From contig NZ_VIYJ01000002.1 of the NCBI RefSeq assembly GCF_008087085.1, forward strand, positions 124,001-188,000: a DNA stretch of 64,000 bases. Direction: 5' to 3'. This document shows positions 38,051 through 48,006 of this stretch, one piece after another. The notes beneath the pieces were generated by a model. That model had not been told where the DNA came from. It worked only from the letters and a program-made list of their open reading frames with translations, and did no database searches. The first letter of the stretch is position 1. Every line of letters begins with the position of its first letter. Origin of the DNA: Nocardioides rubriscoriae (lineage in GTDB: Bacteria; Actinomycetota; Actinomycetes; Propionibacteriales; Nocardioidaceae). Position numbers and translations under genes: made by a program.

Positions 38051-39085
38051 GTGCAGGAGGAACGACGGCTCGCCGTGCTGCGGGCGATCGTCCAGGACTA
38101 CGTCGCGACCGAGGAGCCGGTGGGCTCCAAGGCGCTGGTCGAGCGCCACGGCCTCAACGTGTCGCCGGCCACGGTGCGCAACGACATGGCCGCCCTCGAG
38201 GACGAGGGCTACCTCACCCAGCCCCACACCAGCGCCGGGCGGGTCCCCACCGACAAGGGCTACCGGCTCTTCGTCGACCGGCTCGGGTCGGTCAAGCCCC
38301 TCAGCGCCGCCGAGAAGCGCGCCATCGCCAGCTTTCTCGACGGGGCCGTCGACCTCGACGACGTGGTCTCGCGCAGCGTCCGGCTGCTCTCGCAGCTGAC
38401 CCGCCAGGTCGCCGTCGTCCAGTACCCCACGCTCTCCCGCTCGACGGTGCGTCACCTCGAGCTGGTCGCCCTGACCCCCGAGCGCCTGCTCGCGGTCGCG
38501 ATCCTCAGCACCGGCCGCGTCGAGCAGCGCGTGGTCGAGCTCGCGTCCCCGATCAGCGACGACGACCTCGCCCGCCTGCGCAGCCGCGTCAACCTCGCCG
38601 CCACCGGCGAGGTGATCGCCGAGGCGGTCACCGCGCTCAAGGCCCTCCAGGACGAGCCTGTGGGCGAGACCCCCGGTGAGCCCGTCGACCACACGGCACG
38701 GGTCGTCAAGGTGCTCGTCGAGGCGATGAGCGACCACCGCTCCGACGAGCGCGTCGCCGTCGGCGGGGCCGCCAACCTCGCCCGCTACGGCGACAGCTTC
38801 GAGTCGGCCGTGCGCCCCGTGCTCGAGGCGCTCGAGGAGCACGTCGTGCTGCTCAAGCTGCTCGGCGAGGCCAGCCCGTCGGGCACCGTCACCGTCCGGA
38901 TCGGCGCCGAGGGTCCCATGCAGGACTTCGCCGCCACCAGCGTCGTGGCCACCGGCTACGGCCCCCACGACGACGCCCTGGCCACCCTGGGCATCGTCGG
39001 CCCGACCCGGATGGACTACCCCGGCACCATGGCCGCCGTCCGCGCCGTCGCCCGCTACGTCTCGCGGATCCTCGACGAGTCCTGA
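38051..39085 (+). CDS. hrcA: Heat-inducible transcriptional repressor HrcA
   Basis: 344 aa, GTG start with GAGGAGG just upstream. N-terminal winged HTH ([32 protein letters not shown]) followed by [20 protein letters not shown], which is diagnostic. The C-terminal GAF-like domain contains the GPTRMDYPG segment. It represses chaperone genes through CIRCE; a CIRCE site lies 49 bp upstream of its own start. dnaJ follows after 58 nt. Confidence 0.97.
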   Translation: MQEERRLAVLRAIVQDYVATEEPVGSKALVERHGLNVSPATVRNDMAALEDEGYLTQPHTSAGRVPTDKGYRLFVDRLGSVKPLSAAEKRAIASFLDGAVDLDDVVSRSVRLLSQLTRQVAVVQYPTLSRSTVRHLELVALTPERLLAVAILSTGRVEQRVVELASPISDDDLARLRSRVNLAATGEVIAEAVTALKALQDEPVGETPGEPVDHTARVVKVLVEAMSDHRSDERVAVGGAANLARYGDSFESAVRPVLEALEEHVVLLKLLGEASPSGTVTVRIGAEGPMQDFAATSVVATGYGPHDDALATLGIVGPTRMDYPGTMAAVRAVARYVSRILDES

Positions 39086-39143
39086 CCGACCCTCAGCCCG
39101 TCGTACCGCCGTCACACACCCACCCACGCACGAAGGAAAGCCG

Positions 39144-40295
39144 TTGAGCCAGGACCCGTACGCCCTCCTCGGGGTCGCCCGCGACGCGGACGCCGACACC
39201 ATCAAGAAGGCCTACCGCAAGCTCGCGCGTCAGCTGCACCCCGACGTCAACCCCGACCCCACGACGCAGGAGAAGTTCAAGGAGGTCACGGCCGCCTACG
39301 AGGTGTTGTCGGACCCCCAGAAGCGCGCGGCGTTCGACCGCGGCGGCGACCCGTTCGGCGGCGCCGGCTTCGGCCAGGGCGCCGGCTTCTCGTTCACCGA
39401 CATCATGGACGCCTTCTTCGGCGGCCAGGGCGGTGCGGGCGGCGGCCGCGGCCCGCGCTCGCGCGTACGCCGGGGCCAGGACGCCCTGATCCGCATCGAG
39501 GTCGAGCTCGCCGAGGCCGCGTTCGGGGTCTCGCGCGAGCTCAAGGTCGACACCGCGGTGCTGTGCGAGACCTGCCACGGCGACGGGGCCGCCCCGGGCA
39601 GCAGTCCGGTCCCGTGCGACACCTGCCGCGGCCAGGGCGAGGTCGCCCACGTGCAGCGCTCGTTCCTCGGCGAGGTCCGCACCCTGCGGCCCTGCGCGGC
39701 GTGCCGCGGCTTCGGCACGATCATCCCCGAGCCGTGCCGCGAGTGCTCCGGCGACGGTCGGGTGCGCTCGCGCCGCACCCTGACGGTCAAGATCCCCGCC
39801 GGCGTCGACACCGGCACCCGCGTCCAGCTGGGCGAGCAGGGCGAGGTCGGCCCCGGCGGTGGCCCGCCCGGCGACCTCTACGTCGAGATCCACGTCGCGC
39901 CGCACCCGACGTTCGTGCGCCAGGGCAACGACCTGCACTGCACCGTCACCCTGCCGATGAGCGCCGCGGCCCTCGGCACGACCCTGACGCTGCCCACCCT
40001 CGAGGCCGACGTCGAGGACGGCGCGGGCTCGGGCGTCGAGACCTCCTTCGAGCTCGAGATCGCCGCGGGCACCCAGTCGGGCACCGAGCAGGTCCTGCGC
40101 GGGCGCGGCGTGCCCGGCCTGCGCGGCGGTCGCGGCGACCTGGTCGTCACGACCATCGTCGAGACCCCCACGCGTCTCGACGCCCGCCAGGAGGAGCTGC
40201 TGCGCGAGCTCGCGGCCCTGCGCGGCGAGGAGCAGCCCACCGGTCAGGTCAAGGCGCACCAGAAGGGCGTCTTCGGGCGCCTCTTCGGCCACTGA
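39144..40295 (+). CDS. dnaJ: Chaperone protein DnaJ (DnaJ2 type)
   Basis: 383 aa, TTG start with AAGGAAAG upstream. J domain with HPD (residues ~33-35), a Gly/Phe-rich linker, four zinc-binding CxxCxGxG repeats ([32 protein letters not shown]), and the C-terminal substrate-binding domains. As the hrcA-linked DnaJ rather than the dnaK-operon one, it is probably the second DnaJ typical of actinobacteria, under HrcA control. It stimulates DnaK ATPase and delivers clients. Confidence 0.96.
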   Translation: MSQDPYALLGVARDADADTIKKAYRKLARQLHPDVNPDPTTQEKFKEVTAAYEVLSDPQKRAAFDRGGDPFGGAGFGQGAGFSFTDIMDAFFGGQGGAGGGRGPRSRVRRGQDALIRIEVELAEAAFGVSRELKVDTAVLCETCHGDGAAPGSSPVPCDTCRGQGEVAHVQRSFLGEVRTLRPCAACRGFGTIIPEPCRECSGDGRVRSRRTLTVKIPAGVDTGTRVQLGEQGEVGPGGGPPGDLYVEIHVAPHPTFVRQGNDLHCTVTLPMSAAALGTTLTLPTLEADVEDGAGSGVETSFELEIAAGTQSGTEQVLRGRGVPGLRGGRGDLVVTTIVETPTRLDARQEELLRELAALRGEEQPTGQVKAHQKGVFGRLFGH

Positions 40296-40307
40296 CCGGG
40301 CCCTGAC

Positions 40308-41048
40308 GTGTCGCTGCCGGTCCACCTGGTCCCCACGCTCGACGGGGTCGCCGCGGGCGACACCGTGGCGGTCGAGGGCGACGAGGCCCACCACGCCGTC
40401 GCCGTACGCCGCCTGCGCACGGGCGAGCAGGTCGTGCTCACCGACGGCGCGGGCACGTCGGTGCTCGGCACGGTCGTGGCGACCGGCAAGCGCCTGCTCG
40501 AGGTAGTGGCCGACGAGGTGACCCGGCAGCCCGAGCCGTCGCCGCAGGTCGTGGTGGTCCAGGCCCTGCCCAAGGGCGAGCGGGGCGAGCTCGCCGTCGA
40601 GGTGCTGACCGAGGTCGGTGTCGCCACCGTGGTGCCGTGGGCCGCCGCGCGCTCGGTCGCGGTGTGGAAGAGCGAGCGCGCCGACAAGTCCCTGGCCCGC
40701 TGGCGCTCGACCGCCCGTGAGGCCGCCAAGCAGGCCCGCCGACCCTGGCACCCGACGGTCACACCGCTGGCGACGACCCCCGACGCCGTCGCGCTCGTGG
40801 CCGGTGCCGAGCTCGCCGTGGTGCTCCACGAGGAGGCCTCGGTGCCGCTGGCCTCCCTCGACGTCCCGGCGAGCGGTCGGGTGGTCGTGGTGGTCGGGCC
40901 CGAGGGCGGCCTGACCGACGCCGAGGTCGCCGCCTTCAGCGAGGCCGGGGCCCACGTCGTACGCCTCGGCAGCGAGGTGCTGCGCACCTCGACCGCAGGC
41001 GTGGCGGCGGTCTCGGCGCTGCTGTCGCGCACCGACCGCTGGTCCTGA
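40308..41048 (+). CDS. rsmE: 16S rRNA m3U1498 methyltransferase RsmE
   Basis: 246 aa, GTG start 12 nt after dnaJ. SPOUT fold, with the SAM-binding trefoil knot in VVGPEGGLTDAEVAAF and LGSEVLRTSTAGVAAVSAL. QALPKGERGELAVEVLTEVGV is also typical. It methylates N3 of U1498 in 16S rRNA. It closes the hrcA-dnaJ operon and converges on the lipoprotein gene 7 nt away. Confidence 0.95.
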   Translation: MSLPVHLVPTLDGVAAGDTVAVEGDEAHHAVAVRRLRTGEQVVLTDGAGTSVLGTVVATGKRLLEVVADEVTRQPEPSPQVVVVQALPKGERGELAVEVLTEVGVATVVPWAAARSVAVWKSERADKSLARWRSTAREAAKQARRPWHPTVTPLATTPDAVALVAGAELAVVLHEEASVPLASLDVPASGRVVVVVGPEGGLTDAEVAAFSEAGAHVVRLGSEVLRTSTAGVAAVSALLSRTDRWS

Positions 41049-41055
41049 CTGCCGG

Positions 41056-41985
41056 TCAGTCGACCGTGAAGGTCCTGGTGTCCTCGAACGCGCCCGGACC
41101 CTCGCCGCCGGACGGGTCGTCGGTGCGGGCCACGAGCGTGTAGGTACCGGGCGGCAGCGCGCTGATGTCGACCTGGACGCTGAAGGGGTAGAGCCTGTCG
41201 CCGAACTGCTCGGCCATCGTGGAGTCGCTGAGCACCTCGCGGCCCGTGGAGTCGAGCACGGCGTAGGGCACCGTCGCCTCGAACGACGCGGCCACGCCCT
41301 CGACGTCGAGGGTGCCGGACGCGGTGGCGCCCTCCTGCGGGGTCGTCAGGCTGACCAGGGAGAGCACCTGGAGCTCGGGGGCGGCCTCGACGCCCTCGCC
41401 GGTCGGCTGGCCGAACAGGTCGGCGGGGCTGCCGTCGGCGAGCCGGACGCGCACCGGGTCACGGGTCTGGGCGGTGCCCTGCAGCGTGTAGACCAGCGAC
41501 TGGACGGCCAGGCGCGCCTCCTGCGCCGAGGTGCCCTTGCCGGCGGTCAGCGGGGAGTCCTCGCCCAGGGTGACGACGATCGCGCCGTCCTCCTGGCTGA
41601 CCGAGGAGATGGTCACGCCCTGCAACAGGGTGCCGTAGTCGGGGTCGAGCGCGTCGCCGGCGACGAGCAGCGCGGCGGCCTCCTCGAGCGGGTTGTCGCC
41701 CTCGACCTGGCGGAACTCGCGGTACAGGCGCAGGCCCATCGGCGTCTCGCCGGTGAAGTAGACCGGCGCGGCGACGGTGCCGGACCCGGACTCGGTCGGC
41801 GTCGCGGACGACGGCTCGGCGCTGGAGGGCGTGCTCGGGCTGCTCGGCGCACTGGTGGCCCCGCCGGGGTCGGAGGCCGTGCCCGACGACGTCGGCTCGG
41901 TGTCGTCGTCGCCGCAGCCCACCAGGAGGCCCAGGCCGAGGGGCACCGCGAGCGTCAGCGCGGCCGTGCGTGTCCTGAGGTTCAT
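41056..41985 (-). CDS. Lipoprotein with GerMN and Gmad2 domains
   Basis: 309 aa from the ATG at 41985, chosen because AGGAGG (41995-42000) is 9 nt ahead; the ATG at 41994 abuts the Shine-Dalgarno. Signal peptide and lipobox LLVGC give a lipidated Cys, then a Ser/Thr/Pro-rich linker. A GerMN domain (VYFTGETPMGLRLYREFR…) and a C-terminal Gmad2 Ig-like domain follow. Sporulation germination proteins share these domains, but actinobacterial relatives are envelope lipoproteins without that role; the function is open. Confidence 0.82.
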   Translation of the reverse strand: MNLRTRTAALTLAVPLGLGLLVGCGDDDTEPTSSGTASDPGGATSAPSSPSTPSSAEPSSATPTESGSGTVAAPVYFTGETPMGLRLYREFRQVEGDNPLEEAAALLVAGDALDPDYGTLLQGVTISSVSQEDGAIVVTLGEDSPLTAGKGTSAQEARLAVQSLVYTLQGTAQTRDPVRVRLADGSPADLFGQPTGEGVEAAPELQVLSLVSLTTPQEGATASGTLDVEGVAASFEATVPYAVLDSTGREVLSDSTMAEQFGDRLYPFSVQVDISALPPGTYTLVARTDDPSGGEGPGAFEDTRTFTVD

Positions 41986-42118
41986 GACGTCCATCCTCCT
42001 GTCGACGGGCGGCTATTCGACGGTGATCGTGCGCGTGTCGAGGCCCGGGCCCGCGACGTCACGCTAGTTCGACGCGCGAGGTGGCCCGGCGGTTTCCCGC
42101 GGGGTCTACGGTGGCGAG

Positions 42119-42460
42119 GTGGACGACTGTCTCTTCTGCAAGATCGTGGCCGGCGACATCCCCGCGGAGGTCGTGCACACGACCGAGCGCACCGTCGCCT
42201 TCCGCGACCTGGCCCCCCAGGCCCCGACCCACGTGCTCGTGGTGCCGCGTGACCACTACGCCAACGCCGCCGAGCTCGCCACCGGCGACCCCGAGGCCAT
42301 GGCCGAGCTGGTCCGCACCGCCGCGGCCGTGGCCGTCGCCGAGGGGTACGCCGACGACTACCGCCTGGTCCTCAACACCGGGGCCGGTGCTGGGCAGTCG
42401 GTCTTCCACACCCACCTGCACCTGCTCGCCGGGCGTGCGCTCGGCTGGCCGCCAGGCTGA
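42119..42460 (+). CDS. HIT-family nucleotide hydrolase/transferase
   Basis: 113 aa beginning VDDCLFCKIVAGDIP, with the C-terminal histidine triad FHTHLHLLAGR. HIT (Hint-type) proteins hydrolyse AMP-lysine and similar phosphoramidates. The GTG start is 6 nt after TACGGT (42107-42112), so the transcript is likely leaderless. A HIT gene next to phoH-ybeY is common in actinobacteria. Confidence 0.92.
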   Translation: MDDCLFCKIVAGDIPAEVVHTTERTVAFRDLAPQAPTHVLVVPRDHYANAAELATGDPEAMAELVRTAAAVAVAEGYADDYRLVLNTGAGAGQSVFHTHLHLLAGRALGWPPG

Positions 42461-42492
42461 GGGTCTCGACAGGCTCGACCACCGGGTCCGAC
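42461..42492. repeat. Short intergenic repeat, GGTCTCGA…CTCGACCACC type
   Basis: GGGTCTCGACAGGCTCGACCACCG-type sequence between the convergent HIT and membrane protein genes. A longer relative is at 52439-52480. Such sequences are scattered through related actinobacterial genomes. The arms TCGA…TCGA allow a weak hairpin. Confidence 0.55.
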
Positions 42493-42503
42493 CCGGCCCA
42501 CCG

Positions 42504-42788
42504 TCAGGTGAAGGCGTACCAGACCCGCATCAGCGCGAAGACGACCGGCAGCCCGAAGACCACCAGCAGCACCCAGGCGGTGATCCGGTGCAGGGGCTTG
42601 GTGCCGTCGAGGTTGCCGGCGAAGTCGAGCAGCGCACCGTCGGGGACGTGGTGCGTCAGGCCCATCGTGCGTGCGTCGGGCGGGAGGTGCCCGCCCGGGA
42701 ACCAGTAGGGCGGGGTCTCGTCGTCGGGCCCGTAGTCCTCGTCGAACTCGTCGAACTCGTCGAACCGGTCGACGGAGTCATCCCGCAT
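42504..42788 (-). CDS. Small membrane protein with acidic N terminus
   Basis: 94 aa from the ATG at 42788 (MRDDSVDRFDEFDEFDEDYG). The first third is extremely acidic, coded by repeats of GTCGAACTC on the plus strand. PPYWFPGGHLPP and LTHHVPDGALLDFAGNLDGT follow, then one C-terminal transmembrane helix (AWVLLVVFGLPVVFALMRVW). No known family. Upstream in-frame starts exist but run through the phoH promoter. Function unknown. Confidence 0.6.
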   Translation of the reverse strand: MRDDSVDRFDEFDEFDEDYGPDDETPPYWFPGGHLPPDARTMGLTHHVPDGALLDFAGNLDGTKPLHRITAWVLLVVFGLPVVFALMRVWYAFT

Positions 42789-42910
42789 GGCCCCACCGTA
42801 TGCCCCCGGGCCGTGCGGGCGCTGTGCGTTCGCCGGGACGGACACGTGTCGGGGCCCACTCCCACCCCGAGCGGTGAGGATCTCGCAGGCGCCCGCAGGC
42901 CTGGGCGACG

Positions 42911-42916
42911 TAGGAT
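42911..42916 (+). promoter_or_regulatory. -10 element TAGGAT of the phoH operon
   Basis: TAGGAT lies 45 nt upstream of the phoH ATG in the divergent gap, predicting a leader of about 40 nt that contains an AAAGG Shine-Dalgarno near 42938. Confidence 0.5.
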
Positions 42917-42961
42917 GAAGGATCCGACTCCACGACGAAAGGCCGCCCGCCCCGGGCACCC

Positions 42962-43975
42962 ATGACTGACTCGAACTCCTCTGCTGACTTCCAGACGCGG
43001 CACACCGTCGTGGTCCCCAACAGCATCAACATGGTGAGCCTGCTCGGCCCGGGCGACGAGTACCTCGGGATCATCGAGGGCGGCTTCGAGGCCGAGATCC
43101 ACGTGCGCGGCAACCGGATATCGATGAAGGGCGAACCCGGTGAGGTCGCCCTCGCCGAGCGGCTCCTCGACGAGCTCGTCACCATCATCCGCACCGGTCA
43201 GGGCGTCACGTCCGAGACCGTCGAGCGGGTGATCGAGATGCTGCGCACCGAGACCACCGAGCGCCCCGCCGACGTGCTGTCGCTCAACATCCTCAGCAAC
43301 CGCGGTCGCTCCATCCGCCCCAAGACCCTCAACCAGAAGCGCTACGTCGACTCGATCGACAAGCACACCATTACCTTCGGCATCGGCCCCGCCGGCACCG
43401 GCAAGACCTACCTGGCGATGGCCAAGGCCGTGCAGGCGCTGCAGGCCAAGGACATCAACCGGATCATCCTCACCCGCCCGGCCGTCGAGGCCGGCGAGAG
43501 CCTCGGCTACCTGCCCGGCACCCTGAGCGAGAAGATCGACCCCTACCTGCGCCCGCTCTACGACGCCCTGCACGACATGGTCGACCCCGAGTCGATCCCC
43601 AAGCTGATGGCCGCCGGCACCATCGAGGTGGCGCCGCTGGCCTACATGCGCGGTAGGACTTTGAACGACAGCTTCATCATCCTCGACGAGGCGCAGAACA
43701 CGACGCCCGAGCAGATGAAGATGTTCCTGACCCGCCTGGGCTTCGGCTCCAAGATCGTCGTCACCGGCGACATCACCCAGGTCGACCTGCCGGGCAGCGT
43801 CAAGTCGGGCCTGCGCATCATCGAGGGCATCCTCGACGACGTCGACGACATCTCGTTCCAGCGCCTGACCGCCCACGACGTCGTACGCCACCGGCTGGTC
43901 GGCAAGATCGTCGCGGCCTACGACGAGTTCGACCAGCGCGGCGGGCTGAGCACGGCCCAGGAGCAGCGACGGTGA
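42962..43975 (+). CDS. phoH: PhoH-family ATPase
   Basis: 337 aa. An N-terminal KH-like region is followed by the PhoH NTPase: Walker A GPAGTGKTYLA, then ILTRPAVEAGESLGYLPG, and Walker B FIILDEAQNTTPEQMKMFLTR. A role in RNA metabolism with YbeY is suspected from the fixed gene pair. ybeY begins 7 nt after the stop, and the operon continues into the CorC-like gene. Confidence 0.95.
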   Translation: MTDSNSSADFQTRHTVVVPNSINMVSLLGPGDEYLGIIEGGFEAEIHVRGNRISMKGEPGEVALAERLLDELVTIIRTGQGVTSETVERVIEMLRTETTERPADVLSLNILSNRGRSIRPKTLNQKRYVDSIDKHTITFGIGPAGTGKTYLAMAKAVQALQAKDINRIILTRPAVEAGESLGYLPGTLSEKIDPYLRPLYDALHDMVDPESIPKLMAAGTIEVAPLAYMRGRTLNDSFIILDEAQNTTPEQMKMFLTRLGFGSKIVVTGDITQVDLPGSVKSGLRIIEGILDDVDDISFQRLTAHDVVRHRLVGKIVAAYDEFDQRGGLSTAQEQRR

Positions 43976-43982
43976 GCCGCGC

Positions 43983-44432
43983 ATGACCATCGAGATCCTC
44001 GACGAGTCGGGCACCGGCATCGACGTCAAGCACCTGGCCCAGCTCAGCCGGTTCGTCATGGACGCCATGCGCGTGCACCCGCTGGCCGAGCTGTGCATCA
44101 AGGCCGTCGACGAGGCCACCATCACCGAGCTCAACGAGAAGTGGATGGACAAGGAGGGCCCGACCGACGTGCTGGCCTTCCCGATGGACGAGCTGAGGCC
44201 CGGTCTGGTCGACGAGGAGCCCGAGGAGGGCGTGCTCGGCGACATCATGCTGTGCCCGCAGATCGCCGCCGCCCAGGGCGAGGCCGCCGGCCACGGCACC
44301 CTCGCCGAGATCGAGCTGCTCACGACCCACGGCATCCTGCACCTGCTCGGCTACGACCACGCCGAGCCCGAGGAGCACGCCGAGATGTTCGGGCTCCAGG
44401 ACCAGCTGCTCGCGGAGTGGCGCAGCCGATGA
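43983..44432 (+). CDS. ybeY: Endoribonuclease YbeY (rRNA maturation)
   Basis: 149 aa. The zinc site HGILHLLGYDHAEPEEHAEM matches the HGxLHLxGYDH family motif; DVLAFPMDE and LGDIMLCP are also conserved. It is a single-strand-specific metallo-RNase for 16S rRNA 3' processing and ribosome quality control. Operon with phoH. Confidence 0.95.
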   Translation: MTIEILDESGTGIDVKHLAQLSRFVMDAMRVHPLAELCIKAVDEATITELNEKWMDKEGPTDVLAFPMDELRPGLVDEEPEEGVLGDIMLCPQIAAAQGEAAGHGTLAEIELLTTHGILHLLGYDHAEPEEHAEMFGLQDQLLAEWRSR

Positions 44433-44442
44433 GGGCCACGCG

Positions 44443-45768
44443 GTGACCGGCACCCTCACCCTGCTGGTCGCGGCGCTGCTGATCGTCCTGGCCGGCGTCT
44501 TCAGCGCCGTCGACGCCGCCCTCGGGTCGTTCTCGAAGGCCCGTGCGCAGGAGCTCGTCCACGACGAGCGCGCCGGTGCCACGCGGCTCGTGGTGCTCCT
44601 CGAGGACGCACCCCGCCACCTCAACACCGCGCTGCTGCTGCGCCTGCTCTGCGAGATCTCGGCCACCGTGCTCGTGACCCTCGAGCTCGACCGGGCCCTC
44701 GACGGCGAACGCTGGGTGAGCGTGCTCCTCGCGATCGGCGTGATGCTCGTGGTCTCGTTCGTCGTGGTCGGCGTGGGCCCGCGCACCCTCGGCCGCCAGC
44801 ACTCCGAGCAGGTCGCGCTCTGGTCGGCCGGGGCGCTGGCCGCCTTCACGACCGTGCTCGGACCGCTGTCCGGACTGCTGATCCTGCTCGGCAACGCGAT
44901 CACCCCGGGTAAGGGCTTTCGCGAGGGGCCGTTCGCGTCCGAGACCGAGCTGCGCGAGATGGTCGACATCGCCGAGGCCTCCGCGCTCATCGAGGCCGAC
45001 GAGCGCAAGATGATCCACTCCGTCTTCGAGCTCGGCGACACGACCGTGCGCGAGGTGATGGTGCCCCGCGGCGACGTGGTCTACATCGAGCACTACAAGA
45101 ACCTGCGCCAGACCATGTCGCTGTTCCTGCGCAGCGGGTTCTCGCGGCTGCCCGTGATCGGCGACAACCTCGACGACATCAGGGGTTTCGCCTACCTCAA
45201 GGACATCGTGCGCCGCGACTTCGAGGCCCCCGACGTCGAGCTGACCCAGCACGTCGAGGAGGTCATGCGACCCGTGGCCTGGGTGCCCGAGTCCAAGCCC
45301 GTCGACGACCAGCTGCGCGAGATGCAGGCCGGGCGCCAGCACATCGCCGTGGTCGTCGACGAGTACGGCGGCACCGCCGGCCTCATCACGATCGAGGACC
45401 TGCTCGAGGAGATCGTCGGCGAGATCACCGACGAGTACGACCAGGACGAGATCGAGGTCGAGGCGCTGCCGCTGGGGCCCGACGGCGGTCCCGCCGGCTA
45501 CCGCGTGTCCTCGCGCTACCCCGTCGACGACCTCGACGAGCTCTTCGGCTTCGACGTCGAGGAGGAGGACGTCGACAGCGTCGGCGGCCTGATGGCCAAG
45601 CACCTCGGCCGGGTCCCGATCCCCGGCTCCTACGTCGAGGCCCACGGGCTGCGCTTCGAGGCCGAGGACACCGCCGGGCGCCGCAACAAGATCGGCACCG
45701 TGCTGATCCGCCGCGTCGTCGCCGAGCCCGTCGAGGCTTCCCCCGACCCGGCCTCGGTCGACGCCTAG
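44443..45768 (+). CDS. HlyC/CorC family (CNNM/CBS) membrane transporter
   Basis: 441 aa, GTG start 10 nt after ybeY. Four hydrophobic segments in the N-terminal DUF21/CNNM domain, a CBS pair from about residue 200 ([15 protein letters not shown]… and [16 protein letters not shown]…), and a C-terminal CorC_HlyC domain ([17 protein letters not shown]). Relatives take part in Mg2+/Co2+ efflux. The phoH-ybeY-corC order is conserved. Confidence 0.92.
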   Translation: MTGTLTLLVAALLIVLAGVFSAVDAALGSFSKARAQELVHDERAGATRLVVLLEDAPRHLNTALLLRLLCEISATVLVTLELDRALDGERWVSVLLAIGVMLVVSFVVVGVGPRTLGRQHSEQVALWSAGALAAFTTVLGPLSGLLILLGNAITPGKGFREGPFASETELREMVDIAEASALIEADERKMIHSVFELGDTTVREVMVPRGDVVYIEHYKNLRQTMSLFLRSGFSRLPVIGDNLDDIRGFAYLKDIVRRDFEAPDVELTQHVEEVMRPVAWVPESKPVDDQLREMQAGRQHIAVVVDEYGGTAGLITIEDLLEEIVGEITDEYDQDEIEVEALPLGPDGGPAGYRVSSRYPVDDLDELFGFDVEEEDVDSVGGLMAKHLGRVPIPGSYVEAHGLRFEAEDTAGRRNKIGTVLIRRVVAEPVEASPDPASVDA

Positions 45769-45812
45769 GAGACAGCCCACGTGGCTGGGGCGCCTGTCTA
45801 GGCTCCTGAGGC

Positions 45813-47516
45813 ATGAACCCCGCCACGCTGCCCGGCCTGCGCCTGCTGACCGGACTGCGGCCCGACGGCCCCCGGACCGTGCTCGAGCTCGACCTGAGCC
45901 ACGGCGTCCAGGCCGGAGCGCCCCGCAACCCGCTCGAGGCGCTGCGCCAGCGCCAGGCGCCGGGCCTGCGCTCCGTCGGCGACGGGCTGCGCCGGGCCGC
46001 GGCCGACGACGACGTCCTCGGGCTGCTCGTCCACGTCGGCACCTGCCCGCTGTCGCCGGCCCTGGCCGACGAGGTCGGGGCGATGATCGCCGACTTCTCG
46101 CAGGACAAGCCGTCGATCGCGTGGACGGCGACCTTCGGCGAGCTCTCCAGCGGGCTGGTCGGCTACCGGCTCGCGGTCAACGCCCGCGAGGTGTGGGTGC
46201 AGCCGTCGGGAGCACTCGGCCTCACCGGCGTGCACCTGGGCATCACCCTGCTGCGCGGCGGGCTGGAGAGGCTCGGGGTCGACCCCGAGTTCGGTCAGCG
46301 CCACGAGTACAAGTCGGCCGCCGACCAGTTCGCCGCGACCGAGGTCAGTGCCCCCAACCGCGAGATGGTCCAGCGTTTGGCCGACGCCGTCGTCGACGAC
46401 ACCGTCGCCCGGGTCGCCGTACGCCGCGGGCTGACGACCGACGACGTGCGCGGGGCCATGGCGAGAGCACCGCTCTCTGCAGCGGCGGCCCTCGAGGCCG
46501 GGCTGGTCGACCGCGTCGGCTACCGCGACGAGGTCTACGCCCACGCCCGCGAGACCTGGACGCCCGCCTGGGTGCCGGTCTTCGTGCAGCGGTGGGCGCA
46601 CCGGCAGCGCCCCGGCGCCGCCGACCGGCTCGGTGCGCTGACCCACCGGCACCGACCGGTGGTGGCCGTCGTCGACGTGACGGGTCCGATCGTCCTGGGC
46701 CCCGGCACGGGCGCCCAGGCCGGCGCCGACCGGGTCGGGGCCCGGCTGCGCGAGGCTGCCCGTGATGACGACGTCGAGGCGGTTGTGCTGCGCGTCGACA
46801 GCCCCGGCGGGTCCTACGTCGCCAGCGACGCCATCCGCCGCGAGGTCCTCCGGCTGCGCGAGAGCGGGCGCCCGGTCGTCGCGACCATGGGCACCGCGGC
46901 CGCGTCGGGAGGCTACTTCGTCGCCATGCCGTGCGACGAGATCGTCGCGCAGCCCACCACGCTCACCGGCTCCATCGGCGTCCTGGCCGGCAAGATGGTC
47001 GTCGCGCGACTCCTCGACCGGGCCGGGATCGTGCGCGAGCCGATCGACTCCGGGCCGCGCGCCGGGTTCCTCGCGCCGGGCCGGTCGTTCACCGATGACG
47101 AGTGGCAGGTCCTCGACGCCTGGCTCGACGCGGTCTACGCCGACTTCACCGCCAAGGCCGCCGCCGACCGCGGCCTCGAGCTCGCCGTCCTCGAGCCGTT
47201 GGCCCGGGGCCGGGTCTGGGCCGGCACCGACGCCCACGAGCGCGGCCTGGTCGACCACCTCGGCGGCACCCGCCTGGCCCTCGAGCGCGCCTGCGCCCTG
47301 GCCGGGCTCGACCCCGACGACGTGCGCCAGCCGTCGCACTCGCCGGTCGAGTGGCTGCAGCGGCTGCGGCCCGCCGAGTCCAGCGAGTCGCCGGCGGCCG
47401 CGCGTGCCGTCCTCCCCACCGGTCCCGAGGCGCTGCTCGAACGGCTGGGCGCCTCGGTCGGGATCGCGGTGCCCCACGGGGTCCTGTCGATGCCGCTGCG
47501 GCTCTCCCTAGGCTGA
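45813..47516 (+). CDS. sppA: Signal peptide peptidase SppA, 67-kDa type
   Basis: 567 aa, two tandem SppA-like domains. The first holds the general-base Lys region (RHEYKSAADQF). The second holds the nucleophile Ser in MGTAAASGGYFVAMPCDEIVA with TGSIGVLAG after it. This two-domain layout is like E. coli SppA rather than the short Bacillus form. No clear N-terminal TM segment is visible. It cleaves remnant signal peptides at the membrane. TAGGCT (45799-45804) lies 8 nt before the ATG. Confidence 0.88.
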   Translation: MNPATLPGLRLLTGLRPDGPRTVLELDLSHGVQAGAPRNPLEALRQRQAPGLRSVGDGLRRAAADDDVLGLLVHVGTCPLSPALADEVGAMIADFSQDKPSIAWTATFGELSSGLVGYRLAVNAREVWVQPSGALGLTGVHLGITLLRGGLERLGVDPEFGQRHEYKSAADQFAATEVSAPNREMVQRLADAVVDDTVARVAVRRGLTTDDVRGAMARAPLSAAAALEAGLVDRVGYRDEVYAHARETWTPAWVPVFVQRWAHRQRPGAADRLGALTHRHRPVVAVVDVTGPIVLGPGTGAQAGADRVGARLREAARDDDVEAVVLRVDSPGGSYVASDAIRREVLRLRESGRPVVATMGTAAASGGYFVAMPCDEIVAQPTTLTGSIGVLAGKMVVARLLDRAGIVREPIDSGPRAGFLAPGRSFTDDEWQVLDAWLDAVYADFTAKAAADRGLELAVLEPLARGRVWAGTDAHERGLVDHLGGTRLALERACALAGLDPDDVRQPSHSPVEWLQRLRPAESSESPAAARAVLPTGPEALLERLGASVGIAVPHGVLSMPLRLSLG

Positions 47517-47520
47517 GCGC

Positions 47521-47889
47521 ATGACCGAGCCCACGACCGAACCCACCAGCGAGCCCGTGGCCGAGCTGAGCGCCGAGGACGCCAAGCTGGTCACCCTGGC
47601 CCGCGCCACCCGGGCCCGCACCCAGGCCGCCGAGGGCGCGGCCGTGCGCGACCACGACGGTCGCACCTACGCGGCGGCGACCGTCGACCTCGCCGCGCTG
47701 CAGCTGACCGCGGTCCAGGTGTGCGTCGCGATGGCCGTCGCGTCCGGCTCGCGGGGCCTGGCCGCCGTCGTGGTGCTGGGCGACGCCACCGAGCTCACCC
47801 TGCCCGACCGTGCCGTCCTCGAGGAGTACGCCGGACCCGACGTCGTCGTGCACCTCGCCGACGCGCGCGGCAACCTCGTCGGCCCCTGA
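47521..47889 (+). CDS. Cytidine-deaminase-like protein lacking the catalytic residues
   Basis: 122 aa. The core DGRTYAAATVDLAALQLTAVQVCVAMAVASG…AAVVVLG and AVLEEYAGPDVVVHLADA follows a cytidine deaminase fold. The zinc-binding C-A-E is replaced by V-C-V (QVCVAM), and the PCxxC motif is absent (LPDRAVLEE), so it should not deaminate. Mycobacteria keep a similar small gene next to era, so it is probably conserved and functional in another way. TAGGCT (47509-47514) ends 6 nt before the ATG: leaderless. Confidence 0.72.
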   Translation: MTEPTTEPTSEPVAELSAEDAKLVTLARATRARTQAAEGAAVRDHDGRTYAAATVDLAALQLTAVQVCVAMAVASGSRGLAAVVVLGDATELTLPDRAVLEEYAGPDVVVHLADARGNLVGP

Positions 47890-48006
47890 CCCCGCGCCGG
47901 CGGCGCGTGGTCGGCACGGACCACCGGAGTGGCCAACCTCTCGTCGTCCGACCCGCCCCCGATACCCACGGTGCATCGGCCCGGCCGCGGGAGTAAGTTG
48001 CGAGGA

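Noticed and set aside
41046..41062. Small inverted repeat between rsmE and the GerMN lipoprotein gene
   Set aside because: Only 5 bp (GACTG/CAGTC) and made largely of the two stop codons; too weak to call a terminator.
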